A stretch of DNA of 64,000 bases from Sinohyriopsis cumingii (Eukaryota > Mollusca > Bivalvia > Unionida > Unionidae). The notes under the pieces were generated by a model. It saw only the letters and a list, made by a program, of their open reading frames with translations. It did not search any database and was not told the DNA's origin. Made by a program: the position numbers and the translations under genes. Below, piece after piece: positions 25,690 through 36,066 of the stretch (position 1 is its first letter; every line of letters begins with the position of its first letter). Location of the stretch: the NCBI GenBank assembly GCA_028554795.2, contig JAPYKE020000037.1, positions 6,430,001 through 6,494,000 of the forward strand, given 5' to 3'.

Positions 25690-26220
25690 TGAGAGAAAAA
25701 ATATCTCCTTTCAAATAATTTCACAGATGGATTAGAAAAAGGCCAAAAATAAACGAAACCAAACATAACAATCCTCCAAAGATGAGGACACGAGGGTAGC
25801 ATCACATGACGTCTATTGCAGGCCGTGTGGAAATAATTTTACTGTTTTACGCTAAAAGTCTTCAGATGTATTCTAGTCAATGTTTGTGTTAGAGCACATA
25901 TTTTTTCAAAGAATTTCACATTTGGATTAGAAGAAAAAAATCGTTTGTTTTCTTGTTTTTATCAACATCCCATTAATCCCACAGACCGTATTTTAGAAAA
26001 GACAGATGGATTAGAAAAAGGCAAAAAATAAACGAAACAAAAAATAACAGAATCCTCCAAAGATGAGGGCAGCATCATGTGACGTCTATTGCAGGCTGTG
26101 TGGAAAGAATTTTACTATTCGGCGCTAAAAGTCATCAGATGTATTCTAGTTGATATTTGTGTTAGAGCACGTTTTCAAAGAATTTCACAGGTGGATCAGA
26201 AAAAGACACAAAAATACAAA
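25690..26220 (+). repeat. tandem duplication of ~270 bp inside the hAT element
   Basis: cacagatggattagaaaaag occurs at about 25724 and 26000, and gacgtctattgcaggc with gtgtggaaa follows at about 25808 and 26078. A third, diverged copy starts near 26187 and leads into the BED finger coding sequence (ctcattgcagtctgtgcaga, ~26393). So the 5' part of the transposase region was copied in tandem at least twice. Confidence 0.85.
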
Positions 26221-26279
26221 CAAACAAATCCTTCAAAGAGGAATAAATGAATGGCATAATACAGCGTTCCATTCTCGGG

Positions 26280-26375
26280 TACAGGGGCTCAAATCATTGC
26301 TTAAAATTGACCTGTCATGTACTATATAGTACATGTATGACATGTCAAGTTTAAGCAACGATACAAGCCCCTGTG
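26280..26375. mobile_element. 96-bp palindromic hAT-like mini-element with 8-bp target duplication
   Basis: acaggggctcaaatcattgc pairs with gcaacgatacaagcccctgt, and the match continues to the centre near tactatatagta, making a nearly complete hairpin with arms of about 45 nt. The flanks ttctcggg (26272-26279) and ttctaggg (26376-26383) are an 8-bp duplication with one mismatch, the size produced by hAT transposases. It lies immediately before the BED finger sequence. Confidence 0.75.
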
Positions 26376-27247
26376 TTCTAGGGCAGCATCATGCTCATTG
26401 CAGTCTGTGCAGAAACGATATTAATATTGGGCATAGTGGTAAATTTGATGTGGAGAAACACTTGAAAACAAAGAAACGCATTAAATTAGCTCGTCTTAAA
26501 AACTCCAGTTCTAAGGTAAATTCTTATTTACAGCAGAACTAAGGTGCGGACATGACTTATAAATGCAGAGGTGTTGTTTACTGAGTTCTTAATAGAAAGA
26601 TAATGAAGATCTTGCTATTGGTGCAGAAACAAGAGAATTCGTAGAACACAATTCTACTCTAGTTGTGAAGGTGTTTTATGATAATGTTAGAGATTATTAT
26701 GCTACAGCCTGTGATTACATGCTCCAGAAATTCCCCTATGGAGATGAAGTGCTTTTAAATACTGCAGTTGCTGATGTAAATGAGACAGTCAAAAAGCTTC
26801 AAAAGTGTTAGATTCTTTGTCAAGAGATATCCTTTACTATTGCCATCCTTGTCTACCGTGGATCATCTGGAAGGAGAATTACTGAAGTTTCAAGTTGGGA
26901 TTCTACCTGACAATATACTTAATGCAGATAGAGTTGATGTGCAGTGGCACCTTATTTCCCCGCTAAAAGACACAATCACTGGAAGATATAAATTTCCTCT
27001 TCTTTGTCAGGTTATGAAAGGAATATTGGTTCTTTACTATTCTAATGCTGACTATGAGAGATTGTTCAGTTTTGTTAGCAAAAATAAAAGTGGATTCAGA
27101 TCCAGGCTCAGTAACCCAGTACTTTGTGCTCTACTGGTGTGCAAAACATTCATGGTCTCAGCTGGTACAAAGTGCTTTAAAATGCAACATGAAAATCTTT
27201 TGCTTTCTATAGCTAAAAGTGCTTCATATGAAAACTTGAAGCAGTAA
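26376..27247 (+). pseudogene. hAT transposase remnant: BED finger plus C-terminal dimerisation region
   Basis: First frame (to 26542): QHHAHCSLCRNDINIGHSGK then FDVEKHLKTKKRI, a BED-type zinc finger with both Cys and the first His; the expected last His is Arg. A second frame (26608-26810) gives NSTLVVKVFYDNVRDYYATA and DYMLQKFPYGDEVLLNTAVA. A third frame (26806-27247) gives FPLLCQVMKGILVLYYSNAD, YERLFSFV and GFRSRLSNPVLCALLVCK, the hAT C-terminal dimerisation motif. The usual ~300-residue catalytic middle is missing, and there are two frame changes, so it is an internally deleted, dead copy in the CAD intron. Confidence 0.85.
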
Positions 27248-28234
27248 AGGATGTTAAGAGATGAGAGGGGCAAATAAATCATTGTTTATTGAATTTTTAG
27301 CATGTTATACGTGGATTCCTCTTTTTCTGCTTGGATTCCTCTTTTTGTCCACTTGGATTACACTTTTTCCTCATCTGGGGTTGGCATGTATGTATCTAGT
27401 TTCTGACATTGATTCAGAACCAGTAATAGTTTTAGTAAACAACTTTTAAAAAATTCTTTCCCAGAGTAAGAATCTTTGATTTCAATTAAGGCCTTACTGG
27501 GAGTATGAGATGTTAGGCATGTAAAATGCTTCTGTTTTGTTCTAGAAGGGTGACCATGTGACTGTCTTCTGGGAATCTGTTTTGTGTCTTTAAGTTAGCC
27601 TTTATACTTAATGTTTTATATAGAAGTAGTGAGTGGGCTTTAAACTTTTGACACAGTGAGTGTTTTGTTGTGACCAGTTTGGGCTGAGATTTTATTTTCT
27701 TCAGATTGTTGGATTTTAGGTGATTATTTTCCCTGGAAATACTGATGCTCTAAATTAATTTTTGGACAAGGACATTTATTGAAATTTATACAGAATTCAA
27801 AAAGTGGAATATTTTCTGTGATTCAACAAGAGACTGTTGACACTGCAGCACTTTGCAGGTTACAAAAGCCATCGTCTTCCAGGTTGGATTTCATCAGGAT
27901 TCGAATTCAGTTTCATTCAGGACTTTTTATTACTAGGACTATTATTTAATAATTCTTGGATTATTTTAGGATTTGATTCATAAAACCATAAGTTCCTTTT
28001 TTCTCATTTTTCACTTTATATTCTAGGGAAATTAATTATTTGTTAAATTTTACAAAGCTTGTTGCCTTCACCTTTTTCCTGTTACTTTTTGCAAGAGCCT
28101 AGTCTCGTAATAGTTGGAATATGAAATGTTACACTTTGATAATTTCATGCTTTCCTTGTCTTATGATTACATAACTGTGCAACACACAAAAGATGAATTT
28201 TACATAAATTTGTATGTCCTTCTTGTAACTTTAG

Positions 28235-28390
28235 ATCACTATGGTTGGTGACTTGAAGAATGGTCGTACAGTTCATTCCCTGGCTCGTCTCCTTACTCAC
28301 TATCGAGTAAACTTTAAATATGTGTCTCCACCTTCTCTAAAGATGCCAGAAGATGTGAAGTGCTATGTGGCAGAGAGAGGAATCAGACAG
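28235..28390 (+). CDS. CAD: CAD exon: start of ATCase aspartate-binding lobe
   Basis: Acceptor aactttag. The 52 codons read [40 protein letters not shown] and [23 protein letters not shown] contains the Arg equivalent to Arg167 of bacterial ATCase, which binds aspartate. The donor is gtacatg at 28391, a weaker site than most in this gene (gtac rather than gtaa). It is followed by the 807-nt intron that contains ten copies of the next exon's acceptor. Confidence 0.97.
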
Positions 28391-28605
28391 GTACATGAAC
28401 CTATCAGTTTTAATGTGCATGATTTTTCCACTACTGCTGAATGGAAATTAAACTGCAGTAGCAAACACAGCAGGTGGAGTTCATCATATCTGTAAACAGT
28501 GAATTAGTTGATTGTATATAAAACAATAAAAATGAATTTCAGATGGTAATACTTTCTGTTAAGCAGATATGGATTGGTAATTCCTGCAATGCAAATATAA
28601 TTTTT

Positions 28606-28678
28606 TGAATGGAGGAATGCACCAGTCTGCAAGAAGCAAAAATCTTTAATCATGTGGAATGTAACAGCTTTGAAAGGG

Positions 28679-28757
<79 letters not shown>

Positions 28758-29197
28758 TAATAATAATAATAATAATAATTTTATAATCAGGTGGAATGTA
28801 ACAGCCTTGAAGAGGCAATATATATAATTTTTTATTTAATTGGGTGGAATGTACCAATCTGGAAGAACCAATATATATACATTTTTATTTAATTAGGAGG
28901 AATATACCAGTCTAGAAGAATCAATATAATATATAATTTTTTATTTAATCAGGAGGAATGTATCAGTCTGGAATATAATTTTTATTTAATCAGGAGGAAT
29001 GTATCAGTCTGGAAGAGGCAATATATATAATTTTTATTTGATCAGGAGGAATGTATCAGTCTGAAAGAGGCAATATATATAACTTATTTAATCAGGAGTA
29101 ATGTATCAATCTGGAAGAGGCAATATATATAATTTTTATTTAATCAGGAGGAATGTATCAGTCTGAAAGGCAATATGTATAATTTTTATTTAATCAG
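28606..29197 (+). repeat. array of about ten copies of the next CAD exon's 3' splice site
   Basis: Units of about 41-56 bp consist of a T-rich tract, the AG and about 33 nt that match the first codons of the exon at 29198 (gaggaatgtatcaatctgga type), then atatataattttta. Intact AGs followed by the exon-like start occur at 28791 (variant), 28897, 28953, 28994, 29046, 29096 and 29148; the authentic exon begins at 29198. The first copies, near 28606 and 28655, are the most diverged, and a (TA)n expansion sits at 28680-28751. Copies nearest the exon are the most similar to it. Confidence 0.93.
28680..28751. repeat. (TA)n microsatellite inside the acceptor array
   Basis: A run of about 36 TA dinucleotides lies within one of the acceptor-copy units, which normally end in atatata. 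It probably expanded from that short run. A (taa)n stretch follows. Confidence 0.97.
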
Positions 29198-29299
29198 GAG
29201 GAATGTATCAATCTGGAAGAGGCAATATCAGATACAGATGTTCTCTACATGACTCGCATACAAAGGGAAAGATTCACTTCCATGGAAGAATATAACAAG
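29198..29299 (+). CDS. CAD: CAD exon: ATCase aspartate lobe, DVLYMTRIQ region
   Basis: The exon reads [20 protein letters not shown] then [14 protein letters not shown] in phase 0, exactly the ATCase segment expected after GIRQ. The Arg of MTRIQRERF corresponds to Arg229 of bacterial ATCase (aspartate binding). The start at 29198 is the only one of the tandem acceptors that leads into the complete conserved exon and keeps the frame. If the neighbouring acceptor (start 29148) were used, 50 nt would be added and the reading frame would reach TGA within the exon. The donor is gtatgct. Confidence 0.96.
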
Positions 29300-31900
29300 G
29301 TATGCTGGTGTTGTGGGGCACATGTACATGGTTGCTGCCAGCTGGTGCAAATGTATTGGTCATGAAGAATTGACAATTATGCAGTTGTAGTTAGCTATGT
29401 GCAAGAACTCATGCAGTGGAACCACCTCCACTACTTCCAGCCCCCACCCCCAATTAAAGCAATAAAACATTGATTTTGATGGATTAGAGGTGTACATAAT
29501 AGTCAATGAATGGTAGTTTGTGAAGTCTTTTGGAGATGCAGAAATGTGAAAATTACAGTTTTTGACAAATGTATGCCCATTTACTTGTGAACCAAGTTTT
29601 TATTTCATTGTTTTTTCACCATGCCATATGTACATGTTAAATTGGAAATGCAGCCATTGTAGTATATATATCAAAATTATTTTTTGCATTCCCTGTAGCA
29701 AAATCATCATTTTAGATATAATTAATCCTTGAGAGTTGTAGAGATGCTATGTACCAGTGAATGCCAAACGGACTTGATTTTTATTTTTCACATCTTCCTT
29801 GCAGCAATCAAACTGATTTTCTAGTAAAAGGTTATATATATGCATTTCTTTTATAGTCACTAAATAGATGAATTTGGTTGCCACATGTGGACCACCTTAA
29901 TTGTTTAAAAATTGCTCCAATTTTAGCCAAAAAATGGTTATTTCTGTAGCCAAATGTGCCATGAATGAGTACCTATGATGTCCTATCAAATAATTTGTAA
30001 AAATCAATTGCAGTTTTAAGTTTATTTCTTTTTTGAATTTTTGGGCCTATGAGAGGCCTTATAGCTCTTTTTGGTGAACCTCATTATTTGTCCTTCTTTT
30101 CTGAACTCTTTAGTTTATGGAGGTTGTGGTTGAAGCATTTCCAGTAGGTATTGCCGCGGGTCGATATTTTTACTGAATTAAGTGAATGGAATTATATTTA
30201 TTGTTATGAGCACACTTTCCAATTAAATGCCCTAAATAAATATGCGATAAAACGATTAACAGATAATTATTAGGCATAATGGATACAATAATATATCAAA
30301 GGGTATGTGTCTAACATGTACTGATAATTGTAACTGAAATTTTAAAAATGTAGAAGAAGCTAATTCGGAAATAATAAAATGGTGAAATACAGTTCCTTGA
30401 CAAATCAACAACAGTAATAACACAAATAAAAAGAGAAAAAATGAATTAAAGTGAATTTTGAAAGTAGTATTTTATTTGATTAAGCCAATTATGAAACTTC
30501 TTTCATGTTTATGTTCTATATCATACAGAGTGCTTAGGATATCCCTCTGATGATAAAGTCCTTCTGTTAAACTTTTTTAATTAAACAAATCACTTGTAAA
30601 TAAAATTTGTGTATTATATTTCTCTTGCGTTAAAGCTGTGTACTATTCAGCAGTGAACATTATTTCACAAGTTACCCCATTTGCATTTAGTGATTGCATA
30701 CTTTCTCAAATGTGCACTTTTCATCAGTTATTAGCATCAGTACTTAAAATTCTAATATCTACTGTGCATTTCAAACATCTATATATGCATCGGATAATTA
30801 AAAGCATCTTTTGATCTTTTTTAATTAAAAAATTGAAAACAAAAATAATTTCAGTTTGTTTCTATTGTGTTCCATTTTTCCATTACAAGTTTGATTTCTT
30901 TTATGTTCCGCCTTTTCATTGCGTATTTTAGTCATACCAATCTATAATCCATTGATCATGTTCCATGGCAACTTGACCATTTATCAAATTTCTTTCTCAA
31001 ATAGTAAACCATATACTGCTTTTCTGTGGGCACTTCTGTCATTTAGCTGTTAAGCTATCAGCCTTGGAAGTGTCCTGTCGACAACCATCCGAACATTTTA
31101 AAGGCTTTTATGTGTTTCTCTATCCCCCATAGTTGTTTTTCTGTACCAAAAAGAACTAGGAAGGAAAAGTTTTTTTTTTCTTCTGGGGTTGCTATTTGCA
31201 TTTAATTATTTTACATTGGGTCATACACATGAGGACCCAGAAGCTGGCCCCTTATTTTCCTTCCCAGTTTATTTTTTAATTACATATACTTCCATCATGG
31301 TCCTTATATATTAGTAATCTTGGCCAAGGATCAGTCTGATGCCCTGTGCGTGTTATATGTTTATACTGTATTGTTTTAATCATGCTATATCTTGTTTGTG
31401 TTAGGACTGGCCTTTGTCTATACTTGAATTACTTTTTTAAAATGTTTTTATATACATATGAAAAAGAAAAAAATAGTGTGAGATGTAATAGTTTTATAAA
31501 ACTGTGTTGTGTTAGTTCTCCAGTCTCGGTCTGGTAATTCTTTTCATAGAGATATTTTCTTTATTGCATTGCTGCATTGAAGTATTTGCTGGCTCCTTTC
31601 CTCCATGTGAATTGTATAATGTGAAATTGGTTAAAACATCACTCAGCACTGCATGATGGTTAACATAACTACGTACAAAACACTTGTCAAAGGCGGATTC
31701 CTTAGTGACAATAGCAGTTATTCTTGTCCAGCAGCGTAATTACCTACTAGAAGTAGTAAATACCTTAAATGAGAGGGAGATGATGAGGTTACCAAAATCA
31801 TCATTAGTACCTAACCCTTTTCAGAATTTACTGTACATGTATAAAAATGTTAAATGAGAAAATATGATTGTATTTTTCTTGTGCTATGCATTGTCTGTGA
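29300..31900. other. CAD intron sequence without recognised features
   Basis: AT-rich. No tandem array, SINE or conserved frame is recognised until the pseudo-exon at 31910. Confidence 0.5.
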
Positions 31901-31909
31901 TATGTTTAG

Positions 31910-31975
31910 GTTAGTTGATATTGTAGTTCCAGTGTTAATGACTAGATCCAAGAAGAAAATGGCTTGACATGCATT
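31910..31975 (+). pseudogene. decayed duplicate of the following CAD exon
   Basis: Eighty-nine bases upstream of the exon at 31999 lies a copy of its acceptor and first ~65 nt: gttagttgatattg versus gtgtgtggatattg, agtgttaatgac versus agagttaatgac, and aagaagaaaatgg in both. The AG at 31908-31909 is preserved (tatgtttag). In the CAD frame the third codon is TGA and the rest has small indels, so it cannot replace the exon. It is a local tandem duplication of an exon border. Confidence 0.87.
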
Positions 31976-31998
31976 ATACTGTATCTGTTGTATTTTAG

Positions 31999-32093
31999 GT
32001 GTGTGGATATTGTATTGTCACTCCAGAGTTAATGACCAGAGCAAAGAAGAAAATGGTTGTCATGCATCCATTGCCTAGACTTAACGAAATCAG
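31999..32093 (+). CDS. CAD: CAD exon: ATCase HPLPR motif
   Basis: Acceptor gtattttag; the exon reads [20 protein letters not shown] then [11 protein letters not shown] and two bases of the next codon. HPLPR (residues ~304-308 of the stretch here) contributes the Pro/Leu backbone contacts to the substrates in ATCase. The donor is gtaatga at 32094, phase 2; the split codon completes as Ser with the last exon. Confidence 0.97.
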
Positions 32094-32470
32094 GTAATGA
32101 TTCAAAATTTCCAATACCTATTTCCCTCATAAGCCTCTGGCATATTGTCCACTCTTTGTTACTTAAAAATGTTTTATTTGCAATAATAGATACTTTTTTA
32201 TATTTAGTTCTAATGGCCAAATTATAATCATAATCCTAAGAGGCATTTATTACTTGGACATTTATTGTAGTTTGCATCTGTAGTGTTTCAGTAGAAAATG
32301 ATTCCTTAAAGATGATGGAAGGTATTTAAGCTACCAGCATTTTAGAATTTTCTTATCAGATTTTTGCATAACTGTTATGGATACTAAACTCCCTCATTGT
32401 AGTACTGTCAGTGGGATCCATATAGTGAGATTGCCTTGTAATAAAGTACGTGCCACTGATAATATTTATA

Positions 32471-32707
32471 AGATAGATTGGCTGAGTGGTCAGAGCGTTT
32501 GCCTTCACCAATCACTGCCATCACACCTCTGTCCCTGTGGTTTTGAGTCTCAGGTTCTGCCAGCATGGGTAGATGAGAAAGTTTACCAATAGCTTCCTAT
32601 GGGTTGGTGTTTCTTACCGGGGTTTTTCCAGGTTCTTCCCTCATCAGTTATACTGGCCGCCATGAATAGCCTATCATTTGATGAAAAATGGTTTTAAACC
32701 CAAAACA
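32471..32707 (+). mobile_element. tRNA-derived SINE, family A, diverged copy
   Basis: Box A-like ttggctgagtggtcagag and box B-like ggttttgagtctcagg, then ccaatagcttcctatgggtt, atactggccgccatgaatag and gatgaaaaatggttttaaac. The order is that of family A. No clear target duplication remains, so it is an older insertion. It lies 380 bp after the CAD exon ending at 32093. Confidence 0.85.
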
Positions 32708-35130
32708 AGTACCATCACCTGATGAAAGGTGATCCATGACCACCCTTGCCATAAAACCAGGAATGGCATTGTAACAAAGAGTCTTATAGTAAGAGAGGCT
32801 ATTTATTTATCATGCTTATTATTGGTATGCTTTGTTAAAAGAAATTTAATGAAGTGCATACAGTAAAAGTTTGCTTTGGAGGACATTTGAAATTCATTAA
32901 CAGCATTATTTTCTGTGCATTCCAGAACTAATTAGTATTTTATCTGCTTGAAAAAAAAGCTTAAGAGACATATTTCTAAAAAAATCCACTTGCTTACTCA
33001 TGCAGGTGCTAAAATATCTAACTGAATAACTTGAAGTTCAAACTTTTTTTTTAGCCCATCTAACATGTGCCATTTGTAAATAATTTTACAAACATAGACC
33101 AGTCTGCTCTCCCACAAGTAGGTCTATATTAGTACTGAAACGTTTGATCAAAATAAATGGAAAACAAAATGTAGAAAGTATGGACTTTCAGTTAATAAAG
33201 TAGGCAGTATTCTTGAAAGAACATTACATTTTGAATTGGGTGAGTGAACTTTCAACCCTTGCAATTGTAATACCCTTATTATAATGTATTTTGAGAGAGA
33301 AATAAACAGGGTACAAAGCATGTTGAGCATTCTGAGGGCTGTTCCATTAAAAAATACATGGGACATAGGAAAGGCACTTTTAAAGTGTGGAATAGATGCA
33401 ATTGAAAATTTATCATTTTTTAATGAACTCTGTGAAATCAAAGTACCTTGGCATATATTTTTTAAAATCTGCAGGGCACTATGCATGTGTTTAAACGAAA
33501 CAGCCCTGATATATCTGACATGTTGATGATTGGAATCAATAGAATACCATTGTGCTCTGTATTGTATCCTGGTATCTGCAAGCAAGTCAGTTAACTGAAG
33601 AAACCTACAGCATGTGATCCTTAGTTATACAAAATGGAGGGGAGTGCTAATACAGAATGGAGGGGGTAGTGCAGAACTAGACTTCGTTGATGCAATCAGT
33701 TGTTGCTTATTAAACAAGAATAGTGTAAAAGAGTTATTATGTATTAAATGTATTCTAGGGTGGAGTGATATAAATAATTCATTGATGAATATAAATGTAT
33801 ACAAAAATATGCAATTAAAGTATAAATTAGGGTTGATGCACCTTCCTATTTAAGGAGGTCATGGAATTCAACTGCAATTTTTTTTACTTCAATGAAAATA
33901 TCCATGAAATCTCTTTGAAATTTTTTTGGCATGAAATATCCTGGAATTTGATGTCCAAACTAAACTAAATATTTTGTTAGAGAAAGTTCTTTTTCCACTG
34001 TGGTGTTGCAGTGAATGGTTTTATGCTGTGTATAACTAAATATCTTTGATCTATTGGATAATTTATCCGTTTATCCTGGATTATGTGTATGATTGTAAGA
34101 AAAGTTACCTTCAGCTGCTGTATTGTCTTTACTTAAAGTATCAGCTTTGAAAATGTCTTGAAATTTGTCATTTTCTCATGGAAAACCCCTGGAAAATAGA
34201 CAAACATTATGGTGCAGGAACCCTGATAAATAGAGTATGTGTACTGACCAGTCACCAGCCATACAAGAGTAATTCTCTGAAAAATACGCTCAAAGAAGCA
34301 GTGTCAACAGATTTTCTGCTACATCCATTTGAATCTAAATACTTAGTTTCTTTACGATATGCTCATGCTTAATATTTCCAAAATTCAATATTTCCAAAAT
34401 TCGTATTCGCTATGCATATCCAAAGTATATTATTTCTGACCAACAATAAAATAATTATAACAAACACTGGGAGTTTCTGAAATTAACCTGTATTTAGGCT
34501 TTACAAATTCTTCAGTTGAATATACATACAAACATTGGCCTCATAATGTACTTTGGATTAACACTTGTACAGTTTTGTATAATTGACTGGACCCAGTATG
34601 GGAGTGAACCACTTGATTCACATTACAGAGAGATCAGTTAAAACAAATTTATGCATTTGTGAAAGAAAGAGAAAAAAAATGCAATATTAATTGAAACGTT
34701 TTATTCATATTTGACTTTGCACTACTACAGATGAAAAACGGAGCATGATATGATCAACCATAATATAAAAAATCTTGACCCCTACAGCTTAAATGGGTCT
34801 GTTCCAGCCAGCGGTACACAGCAGTACAAACTTTATGGATGCAACTTGACCAATACAGTGGGTTGTTTGTATGCAGCTGCTTGCATTTCTGACATGAAAC
34901 CTAAAAGAAATAAGATGGGTTGGTGTGTGGCAAAGACTAAAAATGCTCCTGACAATTTAGGTGATAAACACATTTCAAGAGTTGTGTGTGATGGTTGATT
35001 GAGCAGGCGTTGATGGTTCATTATTTGCCATAAATAGGTGAATACATTGACTGAGTTATAAATTCAGATGAGAAACAAATTACCTCTTCATTGTTTGGTG
35101 CTTGGTGGACTTGGATAGATTGAGCAAACA
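32708..35130. other. last CAD intron, no recognised features
   Basis: AT-rich, without repeats or conserved frames that I can support. Confidence 0.5.
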
Positions 35131-35151
35131 TATTTGTTTACCCTGGGTTTA

Positions 35152-35331
35152 AGGGTTTGAGTCTCGGAATCAGCCAGTATCTGTAGGTGAGAAAGCTTGC
35201 CAGTAGCTTCTCGTGGGTCGGTGGTTCTTTCTGGGGTTTTCTTGGGTTCTTCCTCCACCATTAATACTGGCCGCCATGTATAGCCTATTATGTGCTGAAA
35301 AATGGCATTAAACCCTACAACAACAACAACA
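35152..35331 (+). mobile_element. SINE family A, 5'-truncated at box B, 12-bp target duplication
   Basis: Begins inside the tRNA-like head (agggtttgagtctcgg) and continues through gccagtagcttctcgtgggt, atactggccgccatgtatag and gctgaaaaatggcattaaac to a (caa)n tail. Flanked by accctgggttta at 35140-35151 and 35332-35343. The truncation together with a perfect duplication indicates incomplete reverse transcription at insertion. Confidence 0.92.
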
Positions 35332-35534
35332 ACCCTGGGTTTAGCAACAGTTGTTTACAGGATGCATTGAAGACAAACACAAGGAAGACCCAATGGCTTT
35401 ATTGTTGGTAATTTTAAGTTATTTTGTTAAGGTGGTTACATCTCAAAAATAAGAGATTTGCTTTTATTAAGAATGCAGCACATCTTGTCAAATTATGGAG
35501 CTGTAGTGGTTTTGATATCAATTTAATGAACCTC

Positions 35535-35765
35535 GTGAAGGTATTATATCTTGGTTTTCCACACCTTTATTAATACAGGTATTTTGGTTGTCCACACCTT
35601 TATTAATACAGGTATTATCTCTTGGTTTTCCACACCTTTATTAATACAGGTATTATATCTTGGTTTTCCACACCTTTATTAATACAGGTATTATATCTTG
35701 GTTTTCCACACCTTTATTAATACAGGTATTATATCTTGGTTTTCCACACCTATATTAATACATGT
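35535..35765. repeat. minisatellite, 38-bp unit, about 6 copies, before the last CAD exon
   Basis: The unit is gtattatatcttggttttcc plus acacctttattaatacag. Each copy ends in a pyrimidine-rich tract and CAG, like an acceptor. It lies about 200 bp upstream of the real acceptor at 35963. Confidence 0.9.
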
Positions 35766-35963
35766 GGATATTTAAGATAGCACATTTGCATTTGATTTAT
35801 ACTACCTTATCTTTCAAGCCCAACATGTCTTTTGGAAAATTCTTTGTTTTAAAGGGTTCATATATACAGAAAACATCATAAAAGAAAGCCAGTAACACTG
35901 GGGTGGGGGGCATATTTATAAGAGATGCTATAAAATTATAGTTGTTGCACCCTTTATTTTCAG

Positions 35964-36066
35964 CCCAGCTTTTGACACAGATCCAAGAGCTGCCTATTTC
36001 CGACAGGCAGAGAATGGGATGTATGTCAGGATGGCTCTCCTATCTCTTGTACTGGGCAAGTGTTAA
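35964..36066 (+). CDS. CAD: CAD terminal exon: ATCase C-terminal helix and stop
   Basis: After acceptor ttattttcag the exon finishes a Ser codon and reads [33 protein letters not shown] and TAA at 36064-36066. DPRAAYFRQ...[10 protein letters not shown] is the highly conserved ATCase C-terminal helix. ATCase is the last domain of animal CAD, so this is the protein's C-terminus. All catalytic motifs are present over the nine exons and every junction keeps frame, so I read the gene as functional. Confidence 0.97.

Larger units (their letters stand above)
25207..27393 (+). mobile_element. hAT-superfamily transposon inserted in the LTR
   Basis: The interval has inverted ends tacatacatgccaa (about 25210) and ttggcatgtatgta (about 27380) and contains BED finger and hAT C-terminal coding remnants in the plus direction. 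The boundaries coincide with the break in LTR similarity. I could not confirm an 8-bp target duplication, so exact ends are uncertain by about 10 bp. Confidence 0.72.
25053..28112 (+). mobile_element. second solo LTR of the 7929-8780 family, split by a hAT transposon
   Basis: From tgttatgtatattttattta (25053) to about 25200, and again from about 27390 to 28112, the sequence is the reverse complement of the solo LTR at 7929-8780 (for example gattcagaaccagt, cccagagtaag, ttctgtgattcaaca, cttgttgcc). The missing middle is replaced by ~2.2 kb of hAT sequence. The outer border is gttg|TGTTATG on the left and about CGTAATA|gttgg on the right, giving a 4-bp duplication. The copy is more diverged than the first, with a small insertion near its right end. 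Confidence 0.82.

Noticed and set aside
26280-26375. Transcription terminator or riboswitch hairpin
   Set aside because: The palindrome is flanked by 8-bp duplications and is better explained as a hAT-type mini-element.
27261-27449. Hydrophobic 62-codon frame
   Set aside because: Covers the right end of the hAT element and the resumed LTR; chance frame.
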